Shown here: positions 43,645 through 52,554 of the stretch, one piece after another
How positions within the stretch are numbered: the first letter of the stretch is position 1
Layout: each line of letters opens with the position of its first letter
Source: Microbacterium sp. MM2322
GTDB lineage: Bacteria; Actinomycetota; Actinomycetes; Actinomycetales; Microbacteriaceae
Direction of reading: 5' to 3'
Length of the DNA: 64,000 nucleotides
Assembly (NCBI RefSeq): GCF_964186585.1
Contig: NZ_OZ075067.1
Span: 2,790,001-2,854,000 of the forward strand
Translations under genes and position numbers: made by a program
The notes under the pieces: model-generated
The model's database searches: none
What the model was told of the DNA's origin: nothing
Seen by the model: only the letters and a program-made list of their open reading frames with translations

Positions 43645-45483
43645 TTAGTCGGGTGACCCCGGCAGGAAGACGGTGAAGCGGGAGCCGGCACCCACCTCGC
43701 TCGTGACCTCGACCGAGCCGCCGAGCGCCTGGCTGAGCCCTTGCACGATCGACAGCCCGAGTCCGGAGCTCTCGCCCGACCGCGTGCGCGCCGGGTCTCC
43801 CCGCCACAGCCGGTCGAACACGAACGGCACGTCGTCGGCGGCGATGCCCTCGCCGTCGTCGATCACCTCGAAGCGGACGGTTCCGCCCGTCGCACCCGCG
43901 CCGACCCGCACTGACCCGCCCGCGGCGGTGTGGCGGAGAGCATTGCCCACCAGGTTGCTCAGGATCTGCCCGAGACGCGCGGCATCGGTGCGCATCAGCA
44001 GAGGGCCATCGACCTCCGCGACCAGCGCGACGTCGGCGGCCGCAGCCCGAGCGAGGTGGGCCGCAACGACGCTCCGGACGACCTCGGCGGCATCCACCGG
44101 TGCGAGGTCGACGGCGAGGTCGCCCGTCTCGGCGAGCGCGAGCAACTGCAGGTCGCGCGTGATGGTCTCCATGCGTCCCGCTTCGGTGAGCACAAGGCTC
44201 CGCAATTCGGCATCGCTCATTCCGAGCCCGTCGTCAGCGGCCTCGACCCAGCCGCGGATGTTGGTCAGGGGGCTCCGCAGTTCGTGTGCCACGTCACCGA
44301 GAAGACGGCGGCGGGCGGTCTCGTGACTGGCGATCTCCGCCGACATCCGGTCGAACGCCGCACCCACGTGGGCGAGGTCGTCCGTCGCACCGACTCCGCT
44401 CCGACCCGCACGCTCTCCGGCGGCGAAGCGGTCGGCGGCGGCTTCGAGCTTGCGCGCGCTCCGAAGGGTCGGCGCGAGGATGATGGCGGCTGCGGCCGCG
44501 AGAAGAGCCAGGAGCACGACCACGACGATCGCGAGTCGTGCGATCGTCCCCGGGCTCGCGTCGAAGGGCCCGCGGACGTTCCCCCGGAGGTTCGTGAGGA
44601 CGATCTGGACGGTCGGCGCCGTGACGGCGGAGGCCTGCTCGACCTGTGCGCTGAGGAGGCATCCCGCGGTGATCTCCGACCCGGGGGGATCGGTGCGGAA
44701 CGCGAGTTCCGTTCTCGTCGCCGCGGCCGAGAGGTCGAGGTCGACCCGGTCGATCGGAGGAGCACTGGCGTCGAGCAGGCACCGGTTCGTGAGTTCGCGC
44801 AGTTCGTCGAGAGCGTCCTGTTCGGACGGCAGCGGGGTGTCGAGTCGGGTCCGCCCGCAATCCGGGGCGTTGTCCGTGGCCCACACCACCGGGCGTCCCG
44901 TCGTCCAGACGGTCGAGCCGATGACCGCCGTTCCCAGGCAGGCCCGGACGTCAGCAGCGCGCGCGGTCAGCGCCGTCCGCTGATCCTCGCTGAGACCAAA
45001 GGGTCCGACGATCCCCCGGTGCAGGCGCAGCTGGAGGGTTCCGGGCTCGGCGTACTCCTCGAGCGGATCGAACGTCATCGTCGACTCCTCGGGTCGCGGC
45101 AGAGTCGGCGCACTGTCGGCGATCAGCTCTCCGTCCCCCCCGACGAGCGCGATCCGCCGGCCGGTGTCGTGCGCGAGTTCGAGGAGCTCGGGTCCGACTC
45201 CGTCCCAGGTCGGATGCCGGCCGGCCCACAGACTCAGTTCGTCGAGGATCTGCTCGTTCCGGGCGAGGGCGGCATCCGATGACTGCTGGTCGAAGCGGTA
45301 CTCCGCGGTCTGCGCGAGCCACAGCGTGCTGCCGACCGACGCGACGACCAGGAGGAGGCCTGCGGCGAGGTACCGCAGCAGCAGGCGCGGCGTCCGTCGC
45401 CGTGTCTGCTGCTCGTCCGATCGCACGCTCATCCCGTCGGCAATGCTCTCACCCGCCGCCCCCGCATCCGCTGCGCCACTCAT
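43645..45483 (-). CDS. Sensor histidine kinase of the ABC efflux locus
   Basis: The 612-residue kinase has a membrane segment at about 36-56, a large extracellular sensor region of about 250 residues, a second membrane segment near 320-345, a HAMP linker, the phospho-accepting His400 in DVAHELRSPLTN, and an ATPase domain with NLVGNALRHTA and DDGEGI, ending GLGLSIVQGL. The ATG at 45483 overlaps the stop of the permease gene; MSVRSDEQ at 45432 is an alternative start. It is the last gene of a five-gene minus-strand operon, and its likely partner regulator is encoded divergently at 49145. Confidence 0.9.
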   Translation of the reverse strand: MSGAADAGAAGESIADGMSVRSDEQQTRRRTPRLLLRYLAAGLLLVVASVGSTLWLAQTAEYRFDQQSSDAALARNEQILDELSLWAGRHPTWDGVGPELLELAHDTGRRIALVGGDGELIADSAPTLPRPEESTMTFDPLEEYAEPGTLQLRLHRGIVGPFGLSEDQRTALTARAADVRACLGTAVIGSTVWTTGRPVVWATDNAPDCGRTRLDTPLPSEQDALDELRELTNRCLLDASAPPIDRVDLDLSAAATRTELAFRTDPPGSEITAGCLLSAQVEQASAVTAPTVQIVLTNLRGNVRGPFDASPGTIARLAIVVVVLLALLAAAAAIILAPTLRSARKLEAAADRFAAGERAGRSGVGATDDLAHVGAAFDRMSAEIASHETARRRLLGDVAHELRSPLTNIRGWVEAADDGLGMSDAELRSLVLTEAGRMETITRDLQLLALAETGDLAVDLAPVDAAEVVRSVVAAHLARAAAADVALVAEVDGPLLMRTDAARLGQILSNLVGNALRHTAAGGSVRVGAGATGGTVRFEVIDDGEGIAADDVPFVFDRLWRGDPARTRSGESSGLGLSIVQGLSQALGGSVEVTSEVGAGSRFTVFLPGSPD

Positions 45484-46667
45484 CCCGCGGCGAGCGCAGC
45501 GGTCGGCGACTGCCGCGCCGCATGGATGGACGGTGCGAGTCCGGCGAGCGCCCCCGTGACGAGGGATGCCGTCACGCCGAGGACGATCGTCGCCACGGGG
45601 ATGACCACCGGCCACCCCTGCGTGGCACTCCACAGCACCGTGCCGAGCAGCCCGAGCGATACCCCCAGGAGCCCGCCCATCGAGCAGAGGACCACTGCTT
45701 CGACGAGGAACTGCGACCGGATCTGCCCCCGATGCGCACCGAGCGCCCGGCGCAGCCCGATCTCACTCCGGCGCTCGAGCACCGAGACGAACATCGTGTT
45801 CGCGATACCGATCCCGCCGATGAGGAGGGCGATCCCGGCCAGGGTGAGGAACAGTCCGTCGAAGTTCGCCTGGGCGGCATCCTTCGCGGCGAGCACGGCC
45901 GACGGGCGACTGACCTGCACCATGCCGGCGGCCCCCGGCGAGAGCGTCGCGGCGACGACGGGCCGGAGCGCCTCGATCTGCGACTCGGCGCCGGTGAGAT
46001 AGGCGACGGTGGGGGCACCGTCGAAGCCGAGCCAGTGCCGGGCGGCCGCGTCGCTGACGAGCACGGCCGACTGCAGGTCGGGCGCGAGAGGGGTGTCCTT
46101 CAGAATGCCGACGACCTGGAAGGGGATGCCGCCGAGGTCGATCGACACGGCGTGGTCGGGGAGCCGTGAGAGTCCGAGCCGGTCTGCGGCATCCGAACCG
46201 AGCACGACGACCGGCATCGGGTCGTCGCCGAGCCACCGCCCCTCTGCCAGCTCGCCGCGGAGCACGCCGAGGAGGTCGCCCGTCACGGCGAGGGTCGTGA
46301 TACCGCTCTCGACGTAGTCGCGGAGTGCGTTGCTCCGTACTCCCGCATGCGCGTTTCCGACCGTGGCGGCGTCCGAGACCGGACCGATCCGCTGCAGCAT
46401 GCCGCGCGACTCGGGAGGGAGCGGGATCGGCTCACCGTCGACGCCCACCCTCGGATCGGCGCGCAGCAGGTTCGCGCCGAGCTTCGTGAGTTCCTGATCG
46501 AGCGCGGCCTGCGACGACGCGGGCAGAGCGGTGACCGTCACCAGGGTGGCGATCCCGATGGCGACTCCGAGCGAGGCCAGTACGGCGCGCAGCGGGCGGG
46601 TGAACAGCCCCACGGTGCCGAGGGCGAGAAGGTCCCGGATGCCGAGGCGAGGCCGGCGGTCAGACAT
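45480..46667 (-). CDS. FtsX-type ABC transporter permease (MacB-like)
   Basis: This 395-residue protein has one N-terminal membrane segment, a large extracellular MacB-type domain (about 50-265) and three C-terminal membrane segments with the conserved [21 protein letters not shown]. These mechanotransmission-type permeases export or sense lipids, peptides and antibiotics at the cell surface. It overlaps the ATPase gene upstream (8 bases) and the kinase gene downstream (4 bases). Confidence 0.92.
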   Translation of the reverse strand: MSDRRPRLGIRDLLALGTVGLFTRPLRAVLASLGVAIGIATLVTVTALPASSQAALDQELTKLGANLLRADPRVGVDGEPIPLPPESRGMLQRIGPVSDAATVGNAHAGVRSNALRDYVESGITTLAVTGDLLGVLRGELAEGRWLGDDPMPVVVLGSDAADRLGLSRLPDHAVSIDLGGIPFQVVGILKDTPLAPDLQSAVLVSDAAARHWLGFDGAPTVAYLTGAESQIEALRPVVAATLSPGAAGMVQVSRPSAVLAAKDAAQANFDGLFLTLAGIALLIGGIGIANTMFVSVLERRSEIGLRRALGAHRGQIRSQFLVEAVVLCSMGGLLGVSLGLLGTVLWSATQGWPVVIPVATIVLGVTASLVTGALAGLAPSIHAARQSPTAALAAG

Positions 46668-47364
46668 GAGCGACCTCCTCGTCGGCGGGGGCGGCCGTGT
46701 CCGCCACGATCCCGCCGTCGCGGAGTTCGATGCGACGCGGCATCCGTTCGGCCAAGCCGGCGTCGTGGGTGATGACCACGACGGTGGTGCCCTCCCGGTT
46801 GAGCCGCTCGAGGAGGTCGACGATGCGTTCGCCGTTGGCGCTGTCGAGCGCGCCGGTCGGCTCGTCGGCCAGGACCACGAGCGGCTCGGTGACGATCGCG
46901 CGGGCGATGGCGACGCGCTGGCGCTCCCCGCCGGAGAGGTCGCGAGCGCGGTGCGAGAGGCGGTGAGCCAACCCGACCCGCTCGAGCGCCGCTCGGGCGC
47001 GATCGCGTCGGAGTCGCCGCGGCACGCCGCTGTAGAGGAGCGCCGTCGCGACGTTGTCTTCGGCGCTCACGCCGTCGGTCAGGTGGAAGCTCTGGAAGAC
47101 GAAGCCGATCGTCCGTCCCCGCAGGGTCGAGAGCGCTCGATCGTCGAGGTCGTCCGTATCTATCCCACCGACCCGGACAGTTCCGCTCGTGGGCCGGTCG
47201 AGGGTACCGAGGACGTTCAGGAGCGTCGACTTGCCGGCGCCGGACCTTCCGACGATCGCGACGATCTCGCCCGCGTCGATCCGGAGCGACACGTCCCGCA
47301 GTGCTGCGACGCCGCCCGGATGGACGCGGCCCACGCGATCGAGCTCGAGGGCGGGGGTGGTCAT
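46660..47364 (-). CDS. ABC transporter ATP-binding protein (MacB/LolD-like)
   Basis: The 234-residue ATPase has Walker [10 protein letters not shown] at 39-47, [13 protein letters not shown] (Q-loop), the signature [14 protein letters not shown], Walker [12 protein letters not shown] and the switch His in THD. It belongs to the MacB/LolD group that pairs with FtsX-like permeases. The ATG at 47364 overlaps the adaptor gene stop by four bases. Confidence 0.94.
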   Translation of the reverse strand: MTTPALELDRVGRVHPGGVAALRDVSLRIDAGEIVAIVGRSGAGKSTLLNVLGTLDRPTSGTVRVGGIDTDDLDDRALSTLRGRTIGFVFQSFHLTDGVSAEDNVATALLYSGVPRRLRRDRARAALERVGLAHRLSHRARDLSGGERQRVAIARAIVTEPLVVLADEPTGALDSANGERIVDLLERLNREGTTVVVITHDAGLAERMPRRIELRDGGIVADTAAPADEEVAHV

Positions 47365-48413
47365 CGTGCGGTCACCACCGTCATGTCGGCGGTGATGCCG
47401 TCGCCGGCCACTTCGACGCGGCCGTCTGCGATGAGCCCGATCGTGACGGCGTGCAGCCGCCCGGACTCGTCCTGCAGCGCGTACCCGCCCTCGGCGAGCG
47501 CGATGAGTGCAGGTACGGGGGCGATGAGCACGTCGGTGACGGTCTTCGTCACGACGCGGACGACGACGGCCCCGGCATCCACCTCGGCGACAGCCTTCTG
47601 GTCGGCGATGTCGACCGTGGCGCGCACCTGGGACTGCGCGCCCTCCCCCGCCGTGCCGACGTCGCGGATCGTGCCCTTCAGCACCCGGCCGTCGGGCAGC
47701 TCGACCTCCGCCGCAGCCCCGGCACCCACGAGTCCCGCGTCGCCGGCAGGCACGGCCGCCTCGACGATCCTCGTGGTCGTCGACGCGGTGAACGGCGTCC
47801 CGGCCGCGGCGTCGCCGAGCCGGGCCGTCACCTTCGCGACGCGGCTGTCGGCGGCGAGGACGACGACGTCCGTCGGAGCGATGTCTCCCGTCCGCTCGAG
47901 GCCGAGCGAGGTCTGCCAGGCACGGACAGCGGTGCGGAACGCACTGTTCGTCCGCGCGTCCTTCGGGTCGGCCCGCTGCAGGTAACCGAGCTCCATGAGG
48001 TTCTCCGCGACCATGCTGACGTCGGCACCGGTCATGCCCCACGAGGTCAGGGGGCGGTAGAGCGCCGTCTTCCCGATGAGCACCGGGATGGGGAGGTCGT
48101 CGACGCGGAGCGCCGTCGCCCCTCGACCGAGGTCGGCGCCGGGCGCCGGCAACCAGGTGATCGTGCCCTTGGCCTTGACCGACACGGGCTCGGCGCCGAC
48201 GAACCCGATCGATCCGTCCAGGGTCGCGGTCAACGACAGGTCGCCCCGCTCGATCACGGCTGTCGCTCGCTCCGTCTGCGGCGACGGCGCGGCCTTCGGG
48301 GACTGCTCGCTCGCGCTCGTCACAGCGGCCACCCCGCCCGCGCCGAGGAGAAGAGTCGCCCCGACAGCGGCTGCCGCGACGGCGAGGGTGCGACGGCGCC
48401 GATCGCGGCTCAT
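47361..48413 (-). CDS. Efflux adaptor (HlyD/MacA-like) with peptidoglycan-binding domain
   Basis: The 350-residue protein has an N-terminal membrane anchor (about 11-32), a beta-barrel/lipoyl-like region ([19 protein letters not shown]), a peptidoglycan-binding-type helical segment ([29 protein letters not shown]) and a membrane-proximal C-terminal domain. This is the layout of actinobacterial adaptors that accompany MacB-like ABC systems in place of a Gram-negative MacA. The ATG at 48413 overlaps the stop of the lipoprotein gene. Confidence 0.88.
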   Translation of the reverse strand: MSRDRRRRTLAVAAAAVGATLLLGAGGVAAVTSASEQSPKAAPSPQTERATAVIERGDLSLTATLDGSIGFVGAEPVSVKAKGTITWLPAPGADLGRGATALRVDDLPIPVLIGKTALYRPLTSWGMTGADVSMVAENLMELGYLQRADPKDARTNSAFRTAVRAWQTSLGLERTGDIAPTDVVVLAADSRVAKVTARLGDAAAGTPFTASTTTRIVEAAVPAGDAGLVGAGAAAEVELPDGRVLKGTIRDVGTAGEGAQSQVRATVDIADQKAVAEVDAGAVVVRVVTKTVTDVLIAPVPALIALAEGGYALQDESGRLHAVTIGLIADGRVEVAGDGITADMTVVTAR

Positions 48414-49033
48414 CGGGCGCCGCCCGACACGTCGGCGACGCACCCGTCGACCTTCGCCATGCCGAGCGAGATCGACGTCGAGTCGTTCTGCTCACCGCCG
48501 AAAGCGAAGGCGATCTGTCCGAACTCGTCGGCGGGGGTGATCTCGACGTAACGTACGCCAGCGGCGTGCAGGCAGTCGACCACCTTCTGCGCGAACCGCA
48601 GCGCGTCGGGGTTCTGCGCGTCGAGCTCGTGCGGCGGCAACGGGGCGAATTTCATGCAGAACGCCTCCGCCTCCGCGGCGGCGCCGGGGTCGTCGTTCGT
48701 CGCGACGCCCACACCACTGTCCTGGCCGCCCGTGATCGTCGCCTTCGGCATCCGATCGGCGAGGCATCGCTCGCGAGGCTGCCACGCCGCCTCGCTCTCC
48801 TCATCGGTCATGTCGAGGCGCAGCCGTACCGGCTCGCCGTACTCGGCGATCAGCGGGTCCTCCGTCGCCGTCTTCTCGGGCGCCGCCGTCTCGAGGCTCG
48901 CGATCTGATCGTCCGGAACGGGGGCGGCATCCTGGCCCTGCGGCGCAGCGCCGGCTGCACAGCCGGTCGCGAACAGCACGGTCAGCGCGATGCCGACGAG
49001 GGCACCCAGGGGGCGGGTCGAATGGCGGAACAT
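48410..49033 (-). CDS. Lipoprotein of the ABC efflux locus
   Basis: This 207-residue protein has a signal peptide and a lipobox (LFATGC, Cys25), then an acidic exported domain with three more spaced cysteines, in RCLADRM, FCMKFA and DCLHAAG, plus a fourth in DGCVADV near the end. Such cysteine patterns occur in actinobacterial lipoproteins encoded next to ABC-adaptor systems; the role is not known, possibly ligand sensing. It is the first gene of the operon, with overlapping adaptor, ATPase, permease and kinase genes after it. Its promoter is shared with the divergent response regulator. Confidence 0.85.
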   Translation of the reverse strand: MFRHSTRPLGALVGIALTVLFATGCAAGAAPQGQDAAPVPDDQIASLETAAPEKTATEDPLIAEYGEPVRLRLDMTDEESEAAWQPRERCLADRMPKATITGGQDSGVGVATNDDPGAAAEAEAFCMKFAPLPPHELDAQNPDALRFAQKVVDCLHAAGVRYVEITPADEFGQIAFAFGGEQNDSTSISLGMAKVDGCVADVSGGAR

Positions 49034-49074
49034 GGTTCTCCGATCTCTGTCGTCGCCTCCACAGTGATCGCCGG

Positions 49075-49093
49075 TTGTGAGGGGATTGTGAGG
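49075..49093. promoter_or_regulatory. 11-bp-spaced direct repeat in the divergent promoter
   Basis: TTGTGAGG occurs at 49075-49082 and again at 49086-49093, exactly 11 bases apart. Two tandem half-sites one helical turn apart are the usual target of OmpR/PhoB-type regulators. The site lies between the lipoprotein gene (-) and the OmpR-type regulator gene (+). Confidence 0.65.
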
Positions 49094-49144
49094 ATGCGGT
49101 GCCGAGACCGTCGGCGTTCCGGTCGCCCGCCTACAGTCGATGAC

Positions 49145-49834
49145 GTGGCCCGCATCGTGATCGTCGAGGACGACGAACTGCAGTCCGAGCTCATCCGCCG
49201 CTACCTGGAGCGCGAACGTCACGATGTGCATGTCATCGGCGACGGAGCGGCTGCGCTGGCCGCGATCCGTGCGTCCTCACCCGACCTGCTGATCGTGGAT
49301 GTGATGTTGCCGGGACTCGATGGACTCACCCTCTGCCGCACGCTCCGCGAGGAGATGTACGACCTACCGATCCTGATCCTCACGGCGCGATCGACCGAGA
49401 ACGATCTGCTCCTCGGCCTCGAGCTCGGCGCCGACGACTACGTCACGAAGCCCTACAGCCCGCGCGAGCTCGTCGGCCGTGTCCGCGCGCTGCTGCGGCG
49501 GGCGCTGCCGACCACGACGACCCGACCCGACGTGGTTGTGGGGGACCTCGTCGTGGACCCCGAACGCCGGACGGTGACCGTCGACGCTCGGCCCGTGGAA
49601 CTGACGCGCGCCGAATTCGATCTGCTGCTCGTTTTCGCCACCCAGGCGGGGATCGTCCTCAGCCGGTCGCAACTCCTCGACCACCTGCACGGCTCCGACC
49701 GGTGGATCGGGCCGCGCACCATCGACACCCACGTGAAGAACCTGCGACTGAAGATCGAGAACGACCCGCAGCGGCCCGCGAGGATCGTCACCGTGCACGG
49801 CGTGGGGTACAAGCTCGAGTCCGCCTCGGCCTGA
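49145..49834 (+). CDS. OmpR/PhoB-family response regulator
   Basis: The 229-residue regulator has a receiver domain with Asp52 in LIVDVMLPG and Lys in VTKPYS, then a winged-helix DNA-binding domain ending GPRTIDTHVKNLRLKIE and VTVHGVGYKLE. The start is GTG at 49145. It is divergent from the lipoprotein-ABC-kinase operon and most likely works with the kinase at 43645, which lies at the far end of that operon. The 11-bp direct repeat in the shared promoter is probably its binding site. Confidence 0.93.
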   Translation: MARIVIVEDDELQSELIRRYLERERHDVHVIGDGAAALAAIRASSPDLLIVDVMLPGLDGLTLCRTLREEMYDLPILILTARSTENDLLLGLELGADDYVTKPYSPRELVGRVRALLRRALPTTTTRPDVVVGDLVVDPERRTVTVDARPVELTRAEFDLLLVFATQAGIVLSRSQLLDHLHGSDRWIGPRTIDTHVKNLRLKIENDPQRPARIVTVHGVGYKLESASA

Positions 49835-49885
49835 GCGTCGCCGCGAGCGCAGACGTTGCTTCCCGGCATCCTTCGGTCCTGTTAG

Positions 49886-49907
49886 ATTTTTCGGTATGCC
49901 GAAAAAT
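49886..49907. promoter_or_regulatory. DtxR/MntR-type operator across the mntH start codon
   Basis: ATTTTTCGG (49886-49894) and CCGAAAAAT (49899-49907) are perfect inverted arms around TATG, and the ATG start at 49896 lies in the centre. A TTAGAT sequence at 49882-49887 resembles a -10 box. The site is probably bound by the MntR-like regulator encoded in the same operon. Confidence 0.75.
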
Positions 49908-51176
49908 GTGCTCGTGGAGTCGCCCCGGGTGCGCGGCCCCCGCGCGGCCTGGCTGCTCGGACCGGCGCTCGTCGCGGGAGTGGCGTACCTCGATCCGGGC
50001 AACGTCGCGAGCAACATGACCGCCGGCGCCCGATACGGCTACCTGCTGGTCTGGGTGGTGGTCCTCGGCAACGTCATGGCCTGGCTCATCCAGTACCTCT
50101 CGGCGAAGATCGGCATCGTGACGCGCCGGAGCCTGCCCGAGATCCTCGGCGCCCGCATCCGCAACCACACCGCACGCCGCGCCTACTGGCTGCAGGCCGA
50201 GCTCGTCGCGATGGCCACCGACGTCGCCGAGATCATCGGCGGCGCCGTCGCGCTGTGGCTGCTGTTCGGGGTGCCGCTCGTCTGGGGCGGGCTGATCACC
50301 GGCGCCGTGTCGATCGTCCTGCTGCTCATCCAGTCGCGCGGCGGTGCGCGCCCGTTCGAGTTCGTGATCATCGGGCTGATGGCGATCATCGTCCTCGGCT
50401 TCACCTACGGCGTCTTCATCGGACCGCCCGACGCCAGCGGCGTCGTCGAGGGTCTCCTCCCCCGTTTCGACGGCACCGACTCGGTGCTGCTGGCGGCCTC
50501 CATCCTCGGCGCGACGATCATGCCGCACGCGATCTACGCCCACAGCTCGCTCGCCCGCGACCGGTTCCGGCCGGCCACCGGCCGGACGACGACGGATGCC
50601 GCCGCCGCCGACGCCGCCATCGACACCTGCCGCGTGCTCCGCGCCACCCGTTGGGATGTGACGATCGCTCTGGCGATCGCCGGAAGCGTGAACCTCTGCA
50701 TCCTGCTGCTCGCCGCGGCGAACCTCGACGGGGTGCCCGGCACCGACAGCCTCGAGGGCGCGTACGCCGCGCTGCAGTCCGGGATCGGGCCGGTCGTCGC
50801 CACCCTCTTCGCGGTCGGCCTGCTCGCGAGCGGCCTGGCGAGCAGCGCCGTCGGCGCCTATGCGGGGGCGGAGATCATGCAGGGACTGCTGCGCGTCCGC
50901 ATCCCGCTCCTCGTCCGGCGCCTGGTGACGCTCGTCCCGGCGCTCGTGATCCTCGCGGTCGGCGTCGACCCGACGTTCGCGCTGATCCTCAGCCAGGTGA
51001 TCCTGAGCTTCGGCATCCCGTTCGCGCTCATTCCCCTCGTGGCGCTCACGGCGAAGGCGGACCTGCTGGGCGGGTACCGCAACCGCGCGTGGACGACGGC
51101 GGCCGGCATCCTCGCGTCGATCTTCCTCGTCGCGCTCAACGGGCTGCTGCTCTGGCTCACCCTGTTCGGCGGATAA
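49896..51176 (+). CDS. mntH: Nramp-family Mn2+/divalent metal transporter
   Basis: The 426-residue protein has 11 membrane segments and the metal-binding Nramp motifs DPGN at 33-36 (helix 1) and MPHAIYAHS (helix 6). It imports Mn2+ and related metals with protons. The ATG at 49896 lies within a palindrome and no ribosome site precedes it, so the mRNA may be leaderless; GTG codons at 49908 and 49914 are alternatives. It is followed after 10 bases by a DtxR-type regulator gene, which suggests metal-dependent autorepression. Confidence 0.94.
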   Translation: MPKNVLVESPRVRGPRAAWLLGPALVAGVAYLDPGNVASNMTAGARYGYLLVWVVVLGNVMAWLIQYLSAKIGIVTRRSLPEILGARIRNHTARRAYWLQAELVAMATDVAEIIGGAVALWLLFGVPLVWGGLITGAVSIVLLLIQSRGGARPFEFVIIGLMAIIVLGFTYGVFIGPPDASGVVEGLLPRFDGTDSVLLAASILGATIMPHAIYAHSSLARDRFRPATGRTTTDAAAADAAIDTCRVLRATRWDVTIALAIAGSVNLCILLLAAANLDGVPGTDSLEGAYAALQSGIGPVVATLFAVGLLASGLASSAVGAYAGAEIMQGLLRVRIPLLVRRLVTLVPALVILAVGVDPTFALILSQVILSFGIPFALIPLVALTAKADLLGGYRNRAWTTAAGILASIFLVALNGLLLWLTLFGG

Positions 51177-51186
51177 TCTGGGGTCC

Positions 51187-51825
51187 GTGCCCGCGTCCAC
51201 GGTCGACGACTACCTGAAGACGATCTACCACTACACCGAGTGGCAGAGCGATCCCGTCACCCCGTCGGTGCTGGCCGGCGAACTCGGACTCGCGCCCTCG
51301 TCGGTGACCGAGATGGTCAAGAAGCTCGCGGCGCAGGGCCTCGTGTCGCACCGACCGTACGGCCCGATCTCGCTGACGGATGCCGGGACCCGCCGCGCGA
51401 CCGCGGTCATCCGCCGGCATCGCCTCATCGAGACGTGGCTCGTCCGCGAGTTCGACTACGCGTGGGACGAGGTGCACGACGAGGCCGAGGTGCTCGAGCA
51501 CACGATCAGCGATCGCCTCCTCGCGGGGATCGACGCGCGCCTCGATCACCCCCGGTTCGACCCGCACGGCGACGCGATCCCCGGCCCCGACGGATCCGTC
51601 GAGCGGGAGCCGTTCGTCCTCCTCGCCGAGGCGACGATCGGCCACACCGGTCGGGTGCTGCGGGTCTCGGACCGCGACCCCGCGCTCCTCCGCACGCTCG
51701 AGGAGCGCGGTCTCGACGTCGGCCACACCGTCACCGCGACGGGCCGCGACGCCGTCCAGGTCGATGGCGGCCCGACGATCGATCTGCCGCCCGCTGCCGC
51801 GCAGGCGGTCTGGCTCACCGCCTGA
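51187..51825 (+). CDS. mntR: DtxR/MntR-family metal-dependent repressor
   Basis: The 212-residue protein has the winged helix-turn-helix of DtxR-type repressors (VDDYLKTIYHYTEW, LAGELGLAPSSVTEMVKKL), a helical dimerisation region with the metal-site residues in RHRLIETWLV and HDEAEVLEHTIS, and a C-terminal SH3-like domain of about 60 residues. With Mn2+ bound it should repress mntH via the palindrome at 49886. The start is GTG at 51187. Confidence 0.92.
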   Translation: MPASTVDDYLKTIYHYTEWQSDPVTPSVLAGELGLAPSSVTEMVKKLAAQGLVSHRPYGPISLTDAGTRRATAVIRRHRLIETWLVREFDYAWDEVHDEAEVLEHTISDRLLAGIDARLDHPRFDPHGDAIPGPDGSVEREPFVLLAEATIGHTGRVLRVSDRDPALLRTLEERGLDVGHTVTATGRDAVQVDGGPTIDLPPAAAQAVWLTA

Positions 51826-51828
51826 GGG

Positions 51829-52173
51829 TCAGGCCGCGCTCTTGCCGGGTCGGCGAAGCGCTGCCCGCACCCAGAACTCCAGCCGCGAGTGCTCGGGGTC
51901 GAGGGCGACCCGCAACCAGCTGAGCCCCATCGACCGTTCGCCCATGTGCGAGCGCTCCGCGTCGGGCTCGGCGAGCAGGGCAGCATCCTCGTCGTCCCGG
52001 ACCCGGACGAGCAGGGACTCGCTCTTGAAGACGGCGACCGCCATCGAGTCGTCGACCATGAGCGCGATGGCGCCGAACATCGAGATCTCCCGGACCGCCC
52101 GGTCGCCGATGATCGTCCGCGCCTCGTCGAGGATCTCGCGCACCTCAGGCGCCACCGTCACCCGATCCGCCAT
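51829..52173 (-). CDS. TfoX N-terminal domain-like protein
   Basis: The 114-residue protein matches the TfoX N-terminal domain pattern (REISMFGAIALMVDDSMAVA, then LLVRVRDDEDAALL). In some bacteria TfoX/Sxy stimulates competence genes, but these short actinobacterial versions, without the helical C-terminal domain, have no assigned role. It is convergent with mntR, 3 bases apart. Confidence 0.82.
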   Translation of the reverse strand: MADRVTVAPEVREILDEARTIIGDRAVREISMFGAIALMVDDSMAVAVFKSESLLVRVRDDEDAALLAEPDAERSHMGERSMGLSWLRVALDPEHSRLEFWVRAALRRPGKSAA

Positions 52174-52240
52174 GTCGCCTCCCGCGTCCTGGGTTCATCC
52201 CTAGTGGCTCCGATGCCTCGGGGCAAGGGGCCGCCTCGCG

Positions 52241-52520
52241 TCACGGCGAACCATCCGCACGACCGACCCCCGGCATCCCGTCACACCCGCCCCACCAGGT
52301 CACTCCCACCCCACCGATCGTGCATCCGTCAGACGCAGACGACCACGGCGGCGCTGGAGGGGTCGCACATCCGTCGCCGCGCCGCAGCCGCCAGCGCAGC
52401 GGCCCGTCCCGTCTCACGGCCCACCATCCGCACGACCGACTCGTGGCATCCCGCCACATCCGCCCCACCGGATCACTCCCGCCCCACCGATCGTGCATCC
52501 GTCACACGCAGGCGACCACA
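52241..52520. repeat. Two degenerate direct copies of a unit of about 110 bases
   Basis: A stretch beginning TCACGGC at 52241 reappears at 52414, 173 bases later. Shared blocks include CCATCCGCACGACCGAC, CCACCGATCGTGCATCCGTC and GCAGRCGACCAC. There is no convincing gene in this C-rich gap between the TfoX-like and SDR genes. The region may be a remnant of tandem duplication. Confidence 0.75.
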
Positions 52521-52554
52521 ACAGCACGTCAGCGCACGCAGCCGCCACCGCGCG

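Noticed and set aside
52241..52498. Short minus-strand frame rich in Trp, Gly and Arg in the repeat region
   Set aside because: It is explained by the duplicated DNA unit; the same peptide text recurs because the DNA does.
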